DNA of 39,561 nucleotides from Alphaproteobacteria bacterium. GTDB lineage: Bacteria > Pseudomonadota > Alphaproteobacteria > Rhizobiales > JAJFHC01. The notes below the pieces were generated by a model, which was given only the letters and a program-made list of their open reading frames with translations, had not been told where the DNA came from and searched no databases. The stretch covers positions 1-39,561 of the forward strand of contig JAJFHD010000001.1 in NCBI GenBank assembly GCA_021775805.1. The letters run 5' to 3'. Made by a program: the position numbers and the translations under genes. The first letter of the stretch is position 1; every line of letters starts with the position of its first letter. Shown here piece after piece: positions 7,948 to 16,614 of the stretch.

Positions 7948-8878
7948 GTGGACAGGATTTCACATTTGACCGCGCGCCGAGATGGACTTCGTTGCGTGCC
8001 TTTGCCAGGTCGATCTGGTGCTGGCGGTCGGCAAACCGGCGTTTGCGGTCCTCGTCTGTGGACGCGTGGCAGGCCGGGCAACTGACGCCGGGAACGAAAA
8101 GCGGCGACGTCTTGTCATTGTCGTCAATCGGCTGACGGCAGGCGTGGCACATGTCGTATGAACCGGGCCGAAGCCCCGGGCCGACCGAGACGCGCTGGTC
8201 GAAGACAAAACATTCGCCCTGCCAAAGGCTTTCTTCCTCCGGCACGGTTTCCAGGTATTTCAGGATGCCGCCCTCGAGATGATAGACGTCCTGATAACCC
8301 AGGCTGCGCAGATAGGCGGTCGACTTCTCGCATCGGATGCCGCCGGTGCAGAACATGGCAACCTTTGGTTTTGCCTTCAAGACGTCCGTGCGCTCGACCC
8401 ACTGCGGGAACTCGCGAAACGAACTCGTTGCCGGATTAACGGCGCCGGCGAAAGTTCCGATGGAAACCTCGTAGTCGTTGCGCGTGTCGACAACGACGAC
8501 GTCGTCGCGCCCGATCAGGTCATTCCAGTCATCCGGTTTGACGTAGGTGCCTGCCGATTGTTCCGGATCGAGGCCGGGAACGCCCATGGTCACGATTTCG
8601 CTCTTGAGGCGAACCTTCATGCGCAGAAACGGCATTTCCGCAGCACATGATTCCTTGTGCTGGAGGTCGGCCAGCCTCGGATCACCGCGGATATGGTCCA
8701 ATACGGCGCCGACACCCTCTTGAGAACCGGCGATCGTCCCATTTATGCCTTCGGCCGCCAATAGAATGGTTCCCATGACGCCTGAGGTCCCGCAGGCCTC
8801 AAGCAATGGTGCCCGAAGGTCGGCAAAGTCCGGCAGCTTCACGAACTTGTAGAGAGCGGCGACCAGGAAATCCGTCAT
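7937..8878 (-). CDS. trhO: tRNA uridine(34) 5-hydroxylase, rhodanese type (TrhO/YceA)
   Basis: A 313-residue protein that matches the TrhO family in length and layout. The N-terminal ferredoxin-like domain has [13 protein letters not shown]. The rhodanese domain (about 115-215) contains [14 protein letters not shown] and the active-site loop [11 protein letters not shown] with Cys177 in a CxxGxR loop. The C-terminus has two Cys pairs (CHAC and CPAC) that may bind zinc. TrhO uses molecular oxygen to form 5-hydroxyuridine at position 34 of certain tRNAs. It is divergent from the ABC export operon and sits upstream of the GST gene. Confidence 0.92.
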   Translation of the reverse strand: MTDFLVAALYKFVKLPDFADLRAPLLEACGTSGVMGTILLAAEGINGTIAGSQEGVGAVLDHIRGDPRLADLQHKESCAAEMPFLRMKVRLKSEIVTMGVPGLDPEQSAGTYVKPDDWNDLIGRDDVVVVDTRNDYEVSIGTFAGAVNPATSSFREFPQWVERTDVLKAKPKVAMFCTGGIRCEKSTAYLRSLGYQDVYHLEGGILKYLETVPEEESLWQGECFVFDQRVSVGPGLRPGSYDMCHACRQPIDDNDKTSPLFVPGVSCPACHASTDEDRKRRFADRQHQIDLAKARNEVHLGARSNVKSCPREG

Positions 8879-9034
8879 TGGTGTTCATCTGTGTTTGCGT
8901 GTGTCGCCGCTTTTTAGCGCTTTCGGGGTGTGGTTTACAAGACGGGGATGAACGCGGGTTTGATTCAGAGCAATAGTTTTCTGGCCGGGCAGCGCTACTG
9001 TACGATGGCTTGCGGTCAATTTGCGAAGGACTGG

Positions 9035-9739
9035 ATGGACAAAGCTTTCGACGTCAAGGGCGTGACCAAGATCTACCGTACCGGCGATGTGGACGTGCAT
9101 GCGCTGCGCGGCGTCGACATGACACTCTATGGCGGTGAACTGTCTGTCCTGCTGGGACCGTCGGGCAGCGGCAAGTCGACCTTGCTCAACATACTGGGGG
9201 GGCTCGATGGGGCAACCGCGGGGACGGTCGAGTTCAGAGGGCGCGACATGACCGGCCTTTCCGAGGGCGCCCTGACGAAATTCAGACGCCAGCATGTGGG
9301 CTTTGTGTTTCAGTTCTACAATCTGATGCCGAGCCTGACGGCACGGGAAAACGTTGCCATCGTTACCGAAATTGCCGACGATCCGATGCGTCCGGAGGAC
9401 GCCCTCGACCTTGTCGGGCTGTCGGACCGGCTGGATCATTTCCCGGCACAACTCTCCGGCGGCGAACAGCAGCGGGTGGCGATTGCCCGGGCGATCGTCA
9501 AGCGCCCGGGTGTCCTCTTGTGCGACGAACCTACCGGGGCCCTGGACAGCAAGACCGGAATCCGGGTGCTCGAAGCCCTGACATCGATCAACGAAGAGTT
9601 CAGGACCACAACCGCCGTCATCACCCACAATGCCGCAATCCGGGAGATTGCGCACCGGGTGTTCTATTTCGTCGACGGCCGCATCTCCCAAATGGTCGAA
9701 AATGAACACCGGGTGCGGCCGGACGAGGTCAGCTGGTGA
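9035..9739 (+). CDS. MacB/LolD-type ABC transporter ATP-binding protein
   Basis: A 234-residue ATPase from the ATG at 9035, which aligns with the usual family start and has AAGGA shortly upstream. The open frame extends to 8930, but those extra 35 residues are unlike the family. Walker [10 protein letters not shown] (41-49), Q-loop Gln93, signature LSGGEQQ (140-146) and Walker B LLCDEP (161-166) are all intact. [12 protein letters not shown] is typical of the LolD/MacB subfamily, which powers mechanotransmission by FtsX-type permeases. It is the first gene of a three-gene operon; the permease starts 4 bp after its stop. Confidence 0.92.
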   Translation: MDKAFDVKGVTKIYRTGDVDVHALRGVDMTLYGGELSVLLGPSGSGKSTLLNILGGLDGATAGTVEFRGRDMTGLSEGALTKFRRQHVGFVFQFYNLMPSLTARENVAIVTEIADDPMRPEDALDLVGLSDRLDHFPAQLSGGEQQRVAIARAIVKRPGVLLCDEPTGALDSKTGIRVLEALTSINEEFRTTTAVITHNAAIREIAHRVFYFVDGRISQMVENEHRVRPDEVSW

Positions 9740-9743
9740 TGCC

Positions 9744-12170
9744 ATGATCAGTGTCCTCGACCGGAAACTCCTGCGGGAACTTGCGCGGATGTGGGTGCAG
9801 GCACTGGCGATCGCCCTGGTGATCGCCGCAGGCGTTGCGACCCTGATCCTGAGCACCGGCACCTACCGGTCGCTCTACGAGACCCGTGACGCCTATTACG
9901 AGCGTTATGAGTTTGCCGACATCTTCGCCCTGTTGCGGCGCGCACCCTCGTCAATGGAAAGCCGGATCCTCGAGATCTCGGGCGTTGCGGCCGCTGAAAC
10001 ACGGATTGCCAAGACGGCCCTGCTGGAGATCACGGGCATGTCCGAGCCGGTAACGGCACAGGTCATCTCGCTGCCCGACCGGGGCCTGCCGAAACTCAAC
10101 CGGCTCTATCTGCGTTCCGGCCGGCTGCCGGAACCGGGCAGCCGGGCCGAGGCCGTGATCAATGAGGGCTTTGCAAAGGCGCACGGGTTTGCCGAAGGGT
10201 CGCGCTTCAAGGCGCTGCTCAACGGCCGCCAGCAAACCCTGAAAGTGACCGGCATCGCCCTGTCACCGGAATTCATCTATGCGCTCGGTCCCGGAGACAT
10301 GATCCCCGATGACCGGCGATACGGCATTGTCTGGATGTCGCGAAAGTCCCTTGAGGCAACGTTCGATCTGGAAAACGCCTTCAACTCCGTTTCGGTCAAG
10401 CTGTTGCGGGACGGGTCCCAGGACGCCGTTATCGATGCCCTGGACCGGTTGCTCAAACGCTACGGTGGTCTCGCCGCCCATGGCCGGAAGGACCAGCAGT
10501 CGCATGCCTTCATCGATGCCGAACTCAATCAGCTGGCGGCCATGGGCAAGATCTTTCCACCGATCTTCCTGGGCGTGTCGGCGTTTCTGATCAATGTCAT
10601 CCTGTCCCGGATCATCCTGCTTCAGCGCGAACAGATCGGCGTTCTCAAGGCGATCGGCTACAGCCGCACGGCGATTGCGGTTCACTATCTGAAATTCGTC
10701 ATGCTGATCGCCGGTACCGGAACCGCAATCGGCATCCTGGCCGGTGTCTGGCTGGGCCACGGCCTGACCAGGCTCTATACGGAGTTCTTCAGCTTTCCGT
10801 TCCTGATCTTCAAGAAAAGCCCCGATCTGTATGCAATCGGGGCGGCAGTCTCGCTCGCGGCGGCGGCGCTTGGCGGATACCGTTCCGTGGCGTCGGCGGT
10901 CGCGCTGCCGCCGGCCGTTGCCATGCAGCCGCCGGCACCCACCGGGTACGGTCATTTGTGGACCGAGAAGGTCAGGCTGTTTGTCATCTGGTCCCAGCCC
11001 ACACGAATGGTCCTGCGGCACATGTTCCGCTGGCCGGTCCGCTCGGCCCTGACAGCTCTCGGATTGGCCATGATGGTGGCGCTTCTGGTGGGCTCTCTGT
11101 TCTCGCTCGATTCGATCGAGCACATGATCGATTTCACGTTTTTCCAGTCCGATCGCCAGGATGCGACGGTGACCTTTACCGACAACAAGGCGGACAACGC
11201 CCTGCAGTCAGTGGCGCAGTTGCCGGGGGTGTTGAGGGCGGAGCCTTATCGGGCGATCTCGGTGCGCCTGCGCAACCGTCACTTCAAGCGCAGCATTTCG
11301 ATCCTTGGCAAGCCGCCCGATGCCAGGCTCAGCCGCGTGCTTGAACTGGACCTCCGTCCATTGGTATTGCCGAAGGACGGCCTGGCCATGTCGGAAAAAC
11401 TCGCTACCCTGATCGATATCCGGCGCGGCGATGTGGTGGAGGTCGAGGTTCTCGAGGGAAGCCGGAAGACTTTCCGGGTGCAGGTCACCGACATCGTCGC
11501 CGGTTTCGATCCCGATGCCGGCGTGCAGGCCATATTCGTTCCGGTTACCCGCCTGGTACAAAGCTATCTGGGGCTTGCGGCCTACATGGATCTCGACGCC
11601 CTCAACAGACTTGTCGACGAGGGGCCGCGTATCAGCGGGGTGCATATCAGTTATGACCGCAATGCCTCGGATGAGCTGTTTGACGCGATCAAGGCGATCC
11701 CCGCGGTGGCCTCGATCACTCTCCAGAAGGCATCGCTGGCCAAATTCCGGGAAACATTGGCGCAGAACATCGTCATCATGATCACCGTCTACGTAACACT
11801 CGGCGTCATCGTCACATTCGGCGTGGTCTACAACAGCGCCCGGATTCATCTGTCGGAACGGGCGCGTGAGCTGGCGAGCCTCAGAGTGCTGGGCTTCACG
11901 AGATGGGAGACGTTCCGCATTCTTTTTCTGGAACTCATTCTGATCACCGCGGCCGCGATCCCGGTGGGCTGGGTGATCGGCTATCTGATTGCCTGGATTA
12001 CGGTGCGGGGTCTGGACAGTGAACTCTACCGGGTTCCCTTCATCGTCAATACGTCGACCTATGCGATCGCGGCTCTGATCGTTTTGAGTGCGTCGGTGGT
12101 ATCGGCGATTGTCGTGAAGCGCCGGGTAGACCGGCTCGACATGATCAGCGTTCTAAAAACACGGGATTGA
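9744..12170 (+). CDS. FtsX-family ABC transporter permease (two FtsX units)
   Basis: An 808-residue membrane protein, start chosen at the ATG at 9744 just after the ATPase stop. An upstream extension would overlap the ATPase gene in another frame. There is one hydrophobic helix near residues 15-38, a large periplasmic domain, three helices around 270-420, a second N-terminal-like helix near 440, a second periplasmic domain, and three helices at the C-terminus: about eight in all. This is the duplicated FtsX/MacB_PCD layout of large permeases that act with a MacB-like ATPase and HlyD adaptor. They usually drive export of peptides, lipids or toxic compounds rather than moving substrate through the membrane themselves. 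Substrate unknown. Confidence 0.9.
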   Translation: MISVLDRKLLRELARMWVQALAIALVIAAGVATLILSTGTYRSLYETRDAYYERYEFADIFALLRRAPSSMESRILEISGVAAAETRIAKTALLEITGMSEPVTAQVISLPDRGLPKLNRLYLRSGRLPEPGSRAEAVINEGFAKAHGFAEGSRFKALLNGRQQTLKVTGIALSPEFIYALGPGDMIPDDRRYGIVWMSRKSLEATFDLENAFNSVSVKLLRDGSQDAVIDALDRLLKRYGGLAAHGRKDQQSHAFIDAELNQLAAMGKIFPPIFLGVSAFLINVILSRIILLQREQIGVLKAIGYSRTAIAVHYLKFVMLIAGTGTAIGILAGVWLGHGLTRLYTEFFSFPFLIFKKSPDLYAIGAAVSLAAAALGGYRSVASAVALPPAVAMQPPAPTGYGHLWTEKVRLFVIWSQPTRMVLRHMFRWPVRSALTALGLAMMVALLVGSLFSLDSIEHMIDFTFFQSDRQDATVTFTDNKADNALQSVAQLPGVLRAEPYRAISVRLRNRHFKRSISILGKPPDARLSRVLELDLRPLVLPKDGLAMSEKLATLIDIRRGDVVEVEVLEGSRKTFRVQVTDIVAGFDPDAGVQAIFVPVTRLVQSYLGLAAYMDLDALNRLVDEGPRISGVHISYDRNASDELFDAIKAIPAVASITLQKASLAKFRETLAQNIVIMITVYVTLGVIVTFGVVYNSARIHLSERARELASLRVLGFTRWETFRILFLELILITAAAIPVGWVIGYLIAWITVRGLDSELYRVPFIVNTSTYAIAALIVLSASVVSAIVVKRRVDRLDMISVLKTRD

Positions 12171-12174
12171 GAAG

Positions 12175-13398
12175 ATGAAGACACTGTGGATCAAGCGCAC
12201 CGCGACCTTTGTGATAATCGCAGCGATTGTAGCAGGCTTTGCCTACACCCTGCGGCCACAGCCTGTGCTTGTGGACGTGGAGACCGTGACGCGGGGATCC
12301 ATGACCGTGACGGTCGACGAGGAGGGCAAGACCCGGATCCGCGAAATCTATCAGGTTTCGGCTCCGGTGGCAGGCAAGATCAGGCGATCGCCGCGCGAAG
12401 TGGGCGATTCGGTAACCGCAGGCATGACCCTGGTGGCGGTCATCGAGGCAAACGATCCGCCGTTTCTGGATGCGCGAAGAGCACGCGAACTGGAGGCCGG
12501 ACTTGCGGCTGCCAAGGCTGCCATTGCCCATGCGCGCACGGAAATACGCAAGGCCGAAGCGGAGCTGAAATTTGCGCAGAGCGATCTGAAGCGGGCACAG
12601 TCCTTGTCCCGGTCCAATGTGATATCGGGACGGGCCATGGAGCGAGCCTCCCTCGAGGTCGACGTGCGCAGGGACGCCCTGTCGGCTGCCCGTGCCGATC
12701 TTGAGCTGCGCGAACGCGAACGCGACAGTGCACAGGCGAAACTGACCCGTCCGGAACATCCGCTGGGGCCTGCCAAGGACCCCGAACTGTGCTGCCAGAA
12801 GGTGCTGGCGCCGGTGAGCGGACGGGTTCTGAAAATCGTGACTGAAAGCGAGCAGGCCGTGAGTGCCGGCGCGCCGTTGCTTGAAATCGGCGACCCGCGG
12901 GATCTGGAGATCGTTGTCGAGCTGTTGTCTACCGATGCTGTCAAAATTGAAAGGGGTGCGGTTGCCATGATCGACGGGTGGGGCGGTGCTGAAATACTGG
13001 AGGCCCGGGTCAGGCGGGTCGAACCGTCCGGGTTCACCAAGATCTCTGCTCTGGGAATCGAAGAACAGCGCGTCAATACCCTGCTCGATCTCGTCGGAAC
13101 GCCGCAAACCCGCGCGGCGCTGGGGCACGACTTCCGTGTGTTTGTCCGGATCGTGGTCTGGCAGGCCGACGATGTGCTGATGGTTCCCCTCAGCGCGCTG
13201 TTCCGAAATCAGGAAAAATGGGCTGTCTTCCGGCAGGTCGACGGGCGGGCGGTGCTGACACCTGTCACGGTCGGCCATCGCAACGATCAAACTGCGGAAG
13301 TTCTCGACGGCCTCACGGCTGGCGAGACGGTGATCGTTCACCCCAGTGACCGGATTGGCGACCAGGCCCTTGTCGCTCAGCGCGGTGTTTCGGATTGA
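12175..13398 (+). CDS. HlyD/MacA-type periplasmic adaptor subunit
   Basis: A 407-residue protein with an N-terminal membrane anchor (about 9-26) and no lipobox. The barrel-sandwich lipoyl half-motif VSAPVAGKIRRSP is followed by a long coiled-coil hairpin rich in Ala, Glu and Arg (about 105-190), then the second half VLAPVSGRVLKI, the beta-barrel and the membrane-proximal domain. It is the membrane fusion protein that bridges the inner-membrane permease to an outer-membrane TolC-type channel. No TolC homologue is encoded in this window. The gene starts 4 bp after the permease stop, confirming an operon. Confidence 0.92.
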   Translation: MKTLWIKRTATFVIIAAIVAGFAYTLRPQPVLVDVETVTRGSMTVTVDEEGKTRIREIYQVSAPVAGKIRRSPREVGDSVTAGMTLVAVIEANDPPFLDARRARELEAGLAAAKAAIAHARTEIRKAEAELKFAQSDLKRAQSLSRSNVISGRAMERASLEVDVRRDALSAARADLELRERERDSAQAKLTRPEHPLGPAKDPELCCQKVLAPVSGRVLKIVTESEQAVSAGAPLLEIGDPRDLEIVVELLSTDAVKIERGAVAMIDGWGGAEILEARVRRVEPSGFTKISALGIEEQRVNTLLDLVGTPQTRAALGHDFRVFVRIVVWQADDVLMVPLSALFRNQEKWAVFRQVDGRAVLTPVTVGHRNDQTAEVLDGLTAGETVIVHPSDRIGDQALVAQRGVSD

Positions 13399-13461
13399 CG
13401 CCACCGGATTGATCCCGCAGGTTTCCCAGGTGCGTGAAATTCGGCCGGAGGCGTGGGTTCT

Positions 13462-14772
13462 GTGAATCAGGAATTGAGACAGGCAGCACGAGACTATCTC
13501 GTGCGCTATGGCGGCGATGCATTCGAAAACCTTTTCGTGTCTGCCAAAGGTTCGGTCGTGACCGACGACACCGGCCGTGAGATCCTCGATTTCACGTCGG
13601 GCCAGATGTGCGCCACGCTGGGCCACAATCATCCGGCCATCGTCGGCGCGGTCGACGCGGCAGGCCGGCAGGGTTATCACCTTTTCAGCGGCATGATTCC
13701 CGAGGTGGTTGCCAAACTGGGAAAGAAACTCGGCGACTGGCTGCCGGCGCCGCTGCGCCGGTCATTGTTTGTCAACACCGGTAGCGAAAGCAATGAGGCG
13801 GCCCTCCGGATGGCAAAGATGCATACCGGTGGCCACGAGGTCATCGGTATGGGCGGGTCGTGGCACGGGGTGACGGGTGCCTCGAGTTCGGTGTCTTTTG
13901 CCAGCGACCGGCAAGGCTACGGGCCGGCCGCCACCGGCGTGTTCGCCTTGCCTGAACCCAACGCTTACCGCTGCCCTGTGGAACACTGCCGGGATGCTTG
14001 CGACATGACCTGCCTCAAGGTCGGCCTGCGCCTGTTCGACATGCAGACGACCGGCAAGGCGGCGGCGATTATCGCCGAACCGGTCCTGAGCGCGGGCGGC
14101 GTGATTGTGCCGCCGGAAGGCTATTTCAAGGACCTTCGCGAGGCGGCCGATGAGCGCGGCATGATGCTGGTCTTCGATGAGGCCCAGACCGCGTTCGGAC
14201 GCCTGGGGCACAGATTTGCGGCGAACCGATTCGGGGTTGTCCCAGACATCATGTCGGTTTCCAAGACCCTGGGCGGCGGTTTGCCGCTGGCCGCCACCAT
14301 CACCTCGGACGAGATCGAACAAAGCGTTCATGAAAAGGGCTTCAGTTTCTACACCAGCCACGTATCGGACCCCCTCCCGGCAGCCGTCGGGCTGGCGGTG
14401 CTGGATACCATCGAACAAGAAAACCTGCTAGAGCGTGCGGTCGACATGGGTGCCTATCTGCGGTCCAGACTCGACGATCTTCAACAGAAATATGAAGCCA
14501 TCGGCGACATCCGCGGGGAAGGGCTGCTAATCGGCGTGGAACTGGTGGAAGACCGGGAAACCCGGGTTCCGGATCACCGCCTGGGCGCTGCAACCACACA
14601 GCGGTGTTTCGAGCTCGGCTTGAGCATGAACATCAGGCGCCGGCCGGAACGCGGTGCGGTGTGGCGGATTGCACCGCCGTTGACAGTCTCGACGGATGAG
14701 CTGGACCGTGGGGTGGAGGTTCTAGACCGGTCGCTGCAGCACTGTCTCGACGAACGGGCCAACGGTCGCTGA
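13462..14772 (+). CDS. 2,2-dialkylglycine decarboxylase-like class III aminotransferase
   Basis: A PLP enzyme of fold type I, 436 residues from the GTG at 13462; GGAGG ends 10 bp before it, whereas the GTG at 13453 is only 1 bp from that site. Dialkylglycine decarboxylase features are present: SGQMCATLGHNHP with Gln48 (equivalent to the Gln that positions the scissile carboxylate), SWHGVTG (Trp134), FDEAQT, the PLP lysine Lys268 in VSKTLGGGLPLA, and FYTSHVSDPLPAA. WRIAPPLTV near the end carries the carboxylate-binding Arg. The known enzyme decarboxylates 2-aminoisobutyrate-type amino acids and transaminates pyruvate. The resemblance is close along the whole length, but other aminotransferases of this clade exist. 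It lies 63 bp after the export operon and converges on the glutamine-synthetase-like gene. Confidence 0.82.
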   Translation: MNQELRQAARDYLVRYGGDAFENLFVSAKGSVVTDDTGREILDFTSGQMCATLGHNHPAIVGAVDAAGRQGYHLFSGMIPEVVAKLGKKLGDWLPAPLRRSLFVNTGSESNEAALRMAKMHTGGHEVIGMGGSWHGVTGASSSVSFASDRQGYGPAATGVFALPEPNAYRCPVEHCRDACDMTCLKVGLRLFDMQTTGKAAAIIAEPVLSAGGVIVPPEGYFKDLREAADERGMMLVFDEAQTAFGRLGHRFAANRFGVVPDIMSVSKTLGGGLPLAATITSDEIEQSVHEKGFSFYTSHVSDPLPAAVGLAVLDTIEQENLLERAVDMGAYLRSRLDDLQQKYEAIGDIRGEGLLIGVELVEDRETRVPDHRLGAATTQRCFELGLSMNIRRRPERGAVWRIAPPLTVSTDELDRGVEVLDRSLQHCLDERANGR

Positions 14773-14869
14773 GGTTGTCCAACGACTGTCGCGATCCGCG
14801 GGTTTCGTCCCTGAACCCGAACCGCAACGGAACCTGGGAAAGGTGGTGTTACCGCTCTTTCATCCTGTC

Positions 14870-14893
14870 GTCCTCGTGCGCCGACACGAGGAC
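14870..14893. terminator. Perfect 9-bp hairpin between convergent genes
   Basis: GTCCTCGTG (14870-14878) pairs perfectly with CACGAGGAC (14885-14893) around a 6-nt loop. It lies in the 214-bp gap between the convergent decarboxylase-like and glutamine-synthetase-like genes. There is no T-run on either side, so it may be a bidirectional transcription barrier or an RNA-stabilising hairpin rather than a classic intrinsic terminator. The rest of this gap shows nothing else. Confidence 0.4.
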
Positions 14894-14986
14894 ATCCTGC
14901 GGTGCAATTCTGGAGGTGCAGGTGTCAGGCACATACATGACAGATGTTGGTGACATGGTTCAGCAAAAACCAGATATGTTCCGGCG

Positions 14987-16369
14987 CTACAGGCGGTGAA
15001 GGTAGGTCTGGTATTCGAAATCTGTGATCGTCGTTGCGAACTGTCCGCATTCATACCGCCTGCAGTCGGCGTAGACATTCTGATAGTCCCGGCCAAAGAC
15101 GTCGGTGACGAACGGTGAGCCCGCAAAGGCCTCGATTGCAGCGCTCCAATTGCCGGTAAGCGGCGGTGTCTCGTCCAGTTTGCTGTCGCCGGTGAGCGGC
15201 TCCCCTGGATCGTTTTGGTTTTCCAATCCATGCAGAATTCCACCGAGAATGGCGGTCAGAACCAGGTAAGGATTGGCGTCGGCGCCAGCCACACGATGTT
15301 CCAGGCGGGCGTCCGGCCCGGTCTGGGAGGGCACCCGAACGGCCACGGCGCGGTGATCCATTCCCCAGACCGGACTGACCGGTGCAAAGGAGTCCGGCTG
15401 GAAGCGGCGGTAGGAGTTCGCGTGCGGTGCAAACACGGCCTGAGTATCCGGCATGGTCGCCAACAGGCCGGCAATGGCGTGGCGCAGCGGGGCGGCCAGA
15501 GCATCGGCCGAGCCAGAGAAAACATTCTGCCCCTGGCTGTCCAGAAGACTTGTGTGAACGTGAAGACCGTTGCCGGGGTGTTCGGCATAGGGCTTGGCCA
15601 TGAAGGTGGCGACGAGGCTGTGGCGCCGCGCGACCGCCTTGACCAGACGGCGGAACATGAATGCCTGGTCGGCGGCGGTGACCACGTCGGCCACATGGAG
15701 CAGGTTGATTTCAAACTGCCCCGGTCCGAATTCCGCAATCGTCGTGTCGGCCGGCAGGTTCTGAACGCGGCAGGCATCGGTAATGTCGTGCAGGAACGCG
15801 GAAAAATCCTGGGTCACTTCAAGATCGTACACCTGCGGTCCGTCGAGCCGCCGGCCGGGACCGGGGCGGCGCGGTGGCCTGGGGTGACCGCCAGGCGTGG
15901 TGTCGGCGTCAACGAGATAGAATTCCAGTTCGGTGGCGGCAACCGGGGTCAGGCCTTTTTGACGAAACCGGTCGACGACAGTCCCAAGCACGTGGCGGGG
16001 ATCGTAGGGACACGGCGTCGTCCGGTCGGGCTCACGCATGGTCATGAGGACCTGCGCCATGGGTCGGGCGCTCCAGGGCATGCGTGTCAACGTACCGGGA
16101 ACCGGGTAGCAGATGCCGTCGGGATCCCCGGTGGCGATCGCCAGTCCGGTTGCCTCAACGTCAACGCCCCAGATATCGAGGGCGTAGGTGGAACGGGGCA
16201 GACGCACGTTTCCTTTCGCCAACTTGCCGATTGCGTTCGCCGGAAGCCACTTGCCTCGGGGCACAGCATTCATGTCGGGGAAAACAAGCTCCACCGACGT
16301 TATGTCCGGGTTGGCTTCCAGAAACATCTGTGCTTCGACATCGAAGCCGGTCGTCGTGTCCGCGCCCAT
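14987..16369 (-). CDS. Glutamine synthetase family protein, gamma-glutamylputrescine synthetase-like
   Basis: A 460-residue GlnA-fold ligase. Seen: ATELEFYL (metal-binding Glu pair), FGPGQFEINL, the GNGLHVHTSL histidine loop, and an RVPSQTG/ARLEHRVAGADANPY region equivalent to the glutamate-binding and catalytic segment. This pattern fits the PuuA branch, which ligates glutamate to an amine such as putrescine using ATP, rather than housekeeping GlnA. The divergent neighbours, a polyamine transaminase and a PuuB-like oxidase, support an amine substrate. A low-complexity Pro/Arg/Gly insert lies near residues 160-172. The ATG at 16369 follows AGGAAA. Confidence 0.85.
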   Translation of the reverse strand: MGADTTTGFDVEAQMFLEANPDITSVELVFPDMNAVPRGKWLPANAIGKLAKGNVRLPRSTYALDIWGVDVEATGLAIATGDPDGICYPVPGTLTRMPWSARPMAQVLMTMREPDRTTPCPYDPRHVLGTVVDRFRQKGLTPVAATELEFYLVDADTTPGGHPRPPRRPGPGRRLDGPQVYDLEVTQDFSAFLHDITDACRVQNLPADTTIAEFGPGQFEINLLHVADVVTAADQAFMFRRLVKAVARRHSLVATFMAKPYAEHPGNGLHVHTSLLDSQGQNVFSGSADALAAPLRHAIAGLLATMPDTQAVFAPHANSYRRFQPDSFAPVSPVWGMDHRAVAVRVPSQTGPDARLEHRVAGADANPYLVLTAILGGILHGLENQNDPGEPLTGDSKLDETPPLTGNWSAAIEAFAGSPFVTDVFGRDYQNVYADCRRYECGQFATTITDFEYQTYLHRL

Positions 16370-16430
16370 TTCAGTTTCCTGTGCTTGGGTATGAATTCAA
16401 TGGACGGTTGGTTGCTGTCCACGGAGGCAG

Positions 16431-16444
16431 TTTTTGATCACAAA
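16431..16444. promoter_or_regulatory. Operator-like TTTTTGATCACAAA (copy 1)
   Basis: This is a one-mismatch copy of the perfect palindrome at 16558. It lies about 60 bp upstream of the glutamine-synthetase-like start, on that gene's side of the 245-bp divergent region. The two copies are centred 127 bp apart, so one regulator may control both directions, possibly with looping. Confidence 0.5.
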
Positions 16445-16543
16445 ATGGCCTTAGATGCAAGAAATCCAGTGCAGCGGCGTTATGAAAACGTCAGAAAACA
16501 TCCGATACGGTGAAAAATATCGAGAAACTTGCGGTAGTGGCGA

Positions 16544-16571
16544 TTGACAAATCCGGTTTTGTGATCACAAA
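16544..16571 (+). promoter_or_regulatory. Promoter with perfect palindrome TTTGTGATCACAAA (copy 2)
   Basis: A consensus -35 TTGACA lies at 16544-16549. The 14-bp perfect palindrome at 16558-16571 covers the spacer and the expected -10 position, the usual place for a repressor. It is upstream of the polyamine transaminase gene. The regulator is not encoded next to it and its family is not clear from the site. Confidence 0.55.
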
Positions 16572-16614
16572 TTGGAAAAATTCCGAACCTACCCTTGAAC
16601 GCGGAGCAGGCACG

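Noticed and set aside
12145..13680. 511-codon minus-strand frame across the adaptor gene
   Set aside because: It spans the adaptor gene and the start of the decarboxylase-like gene on the wrong strand and has no recognisable domain.
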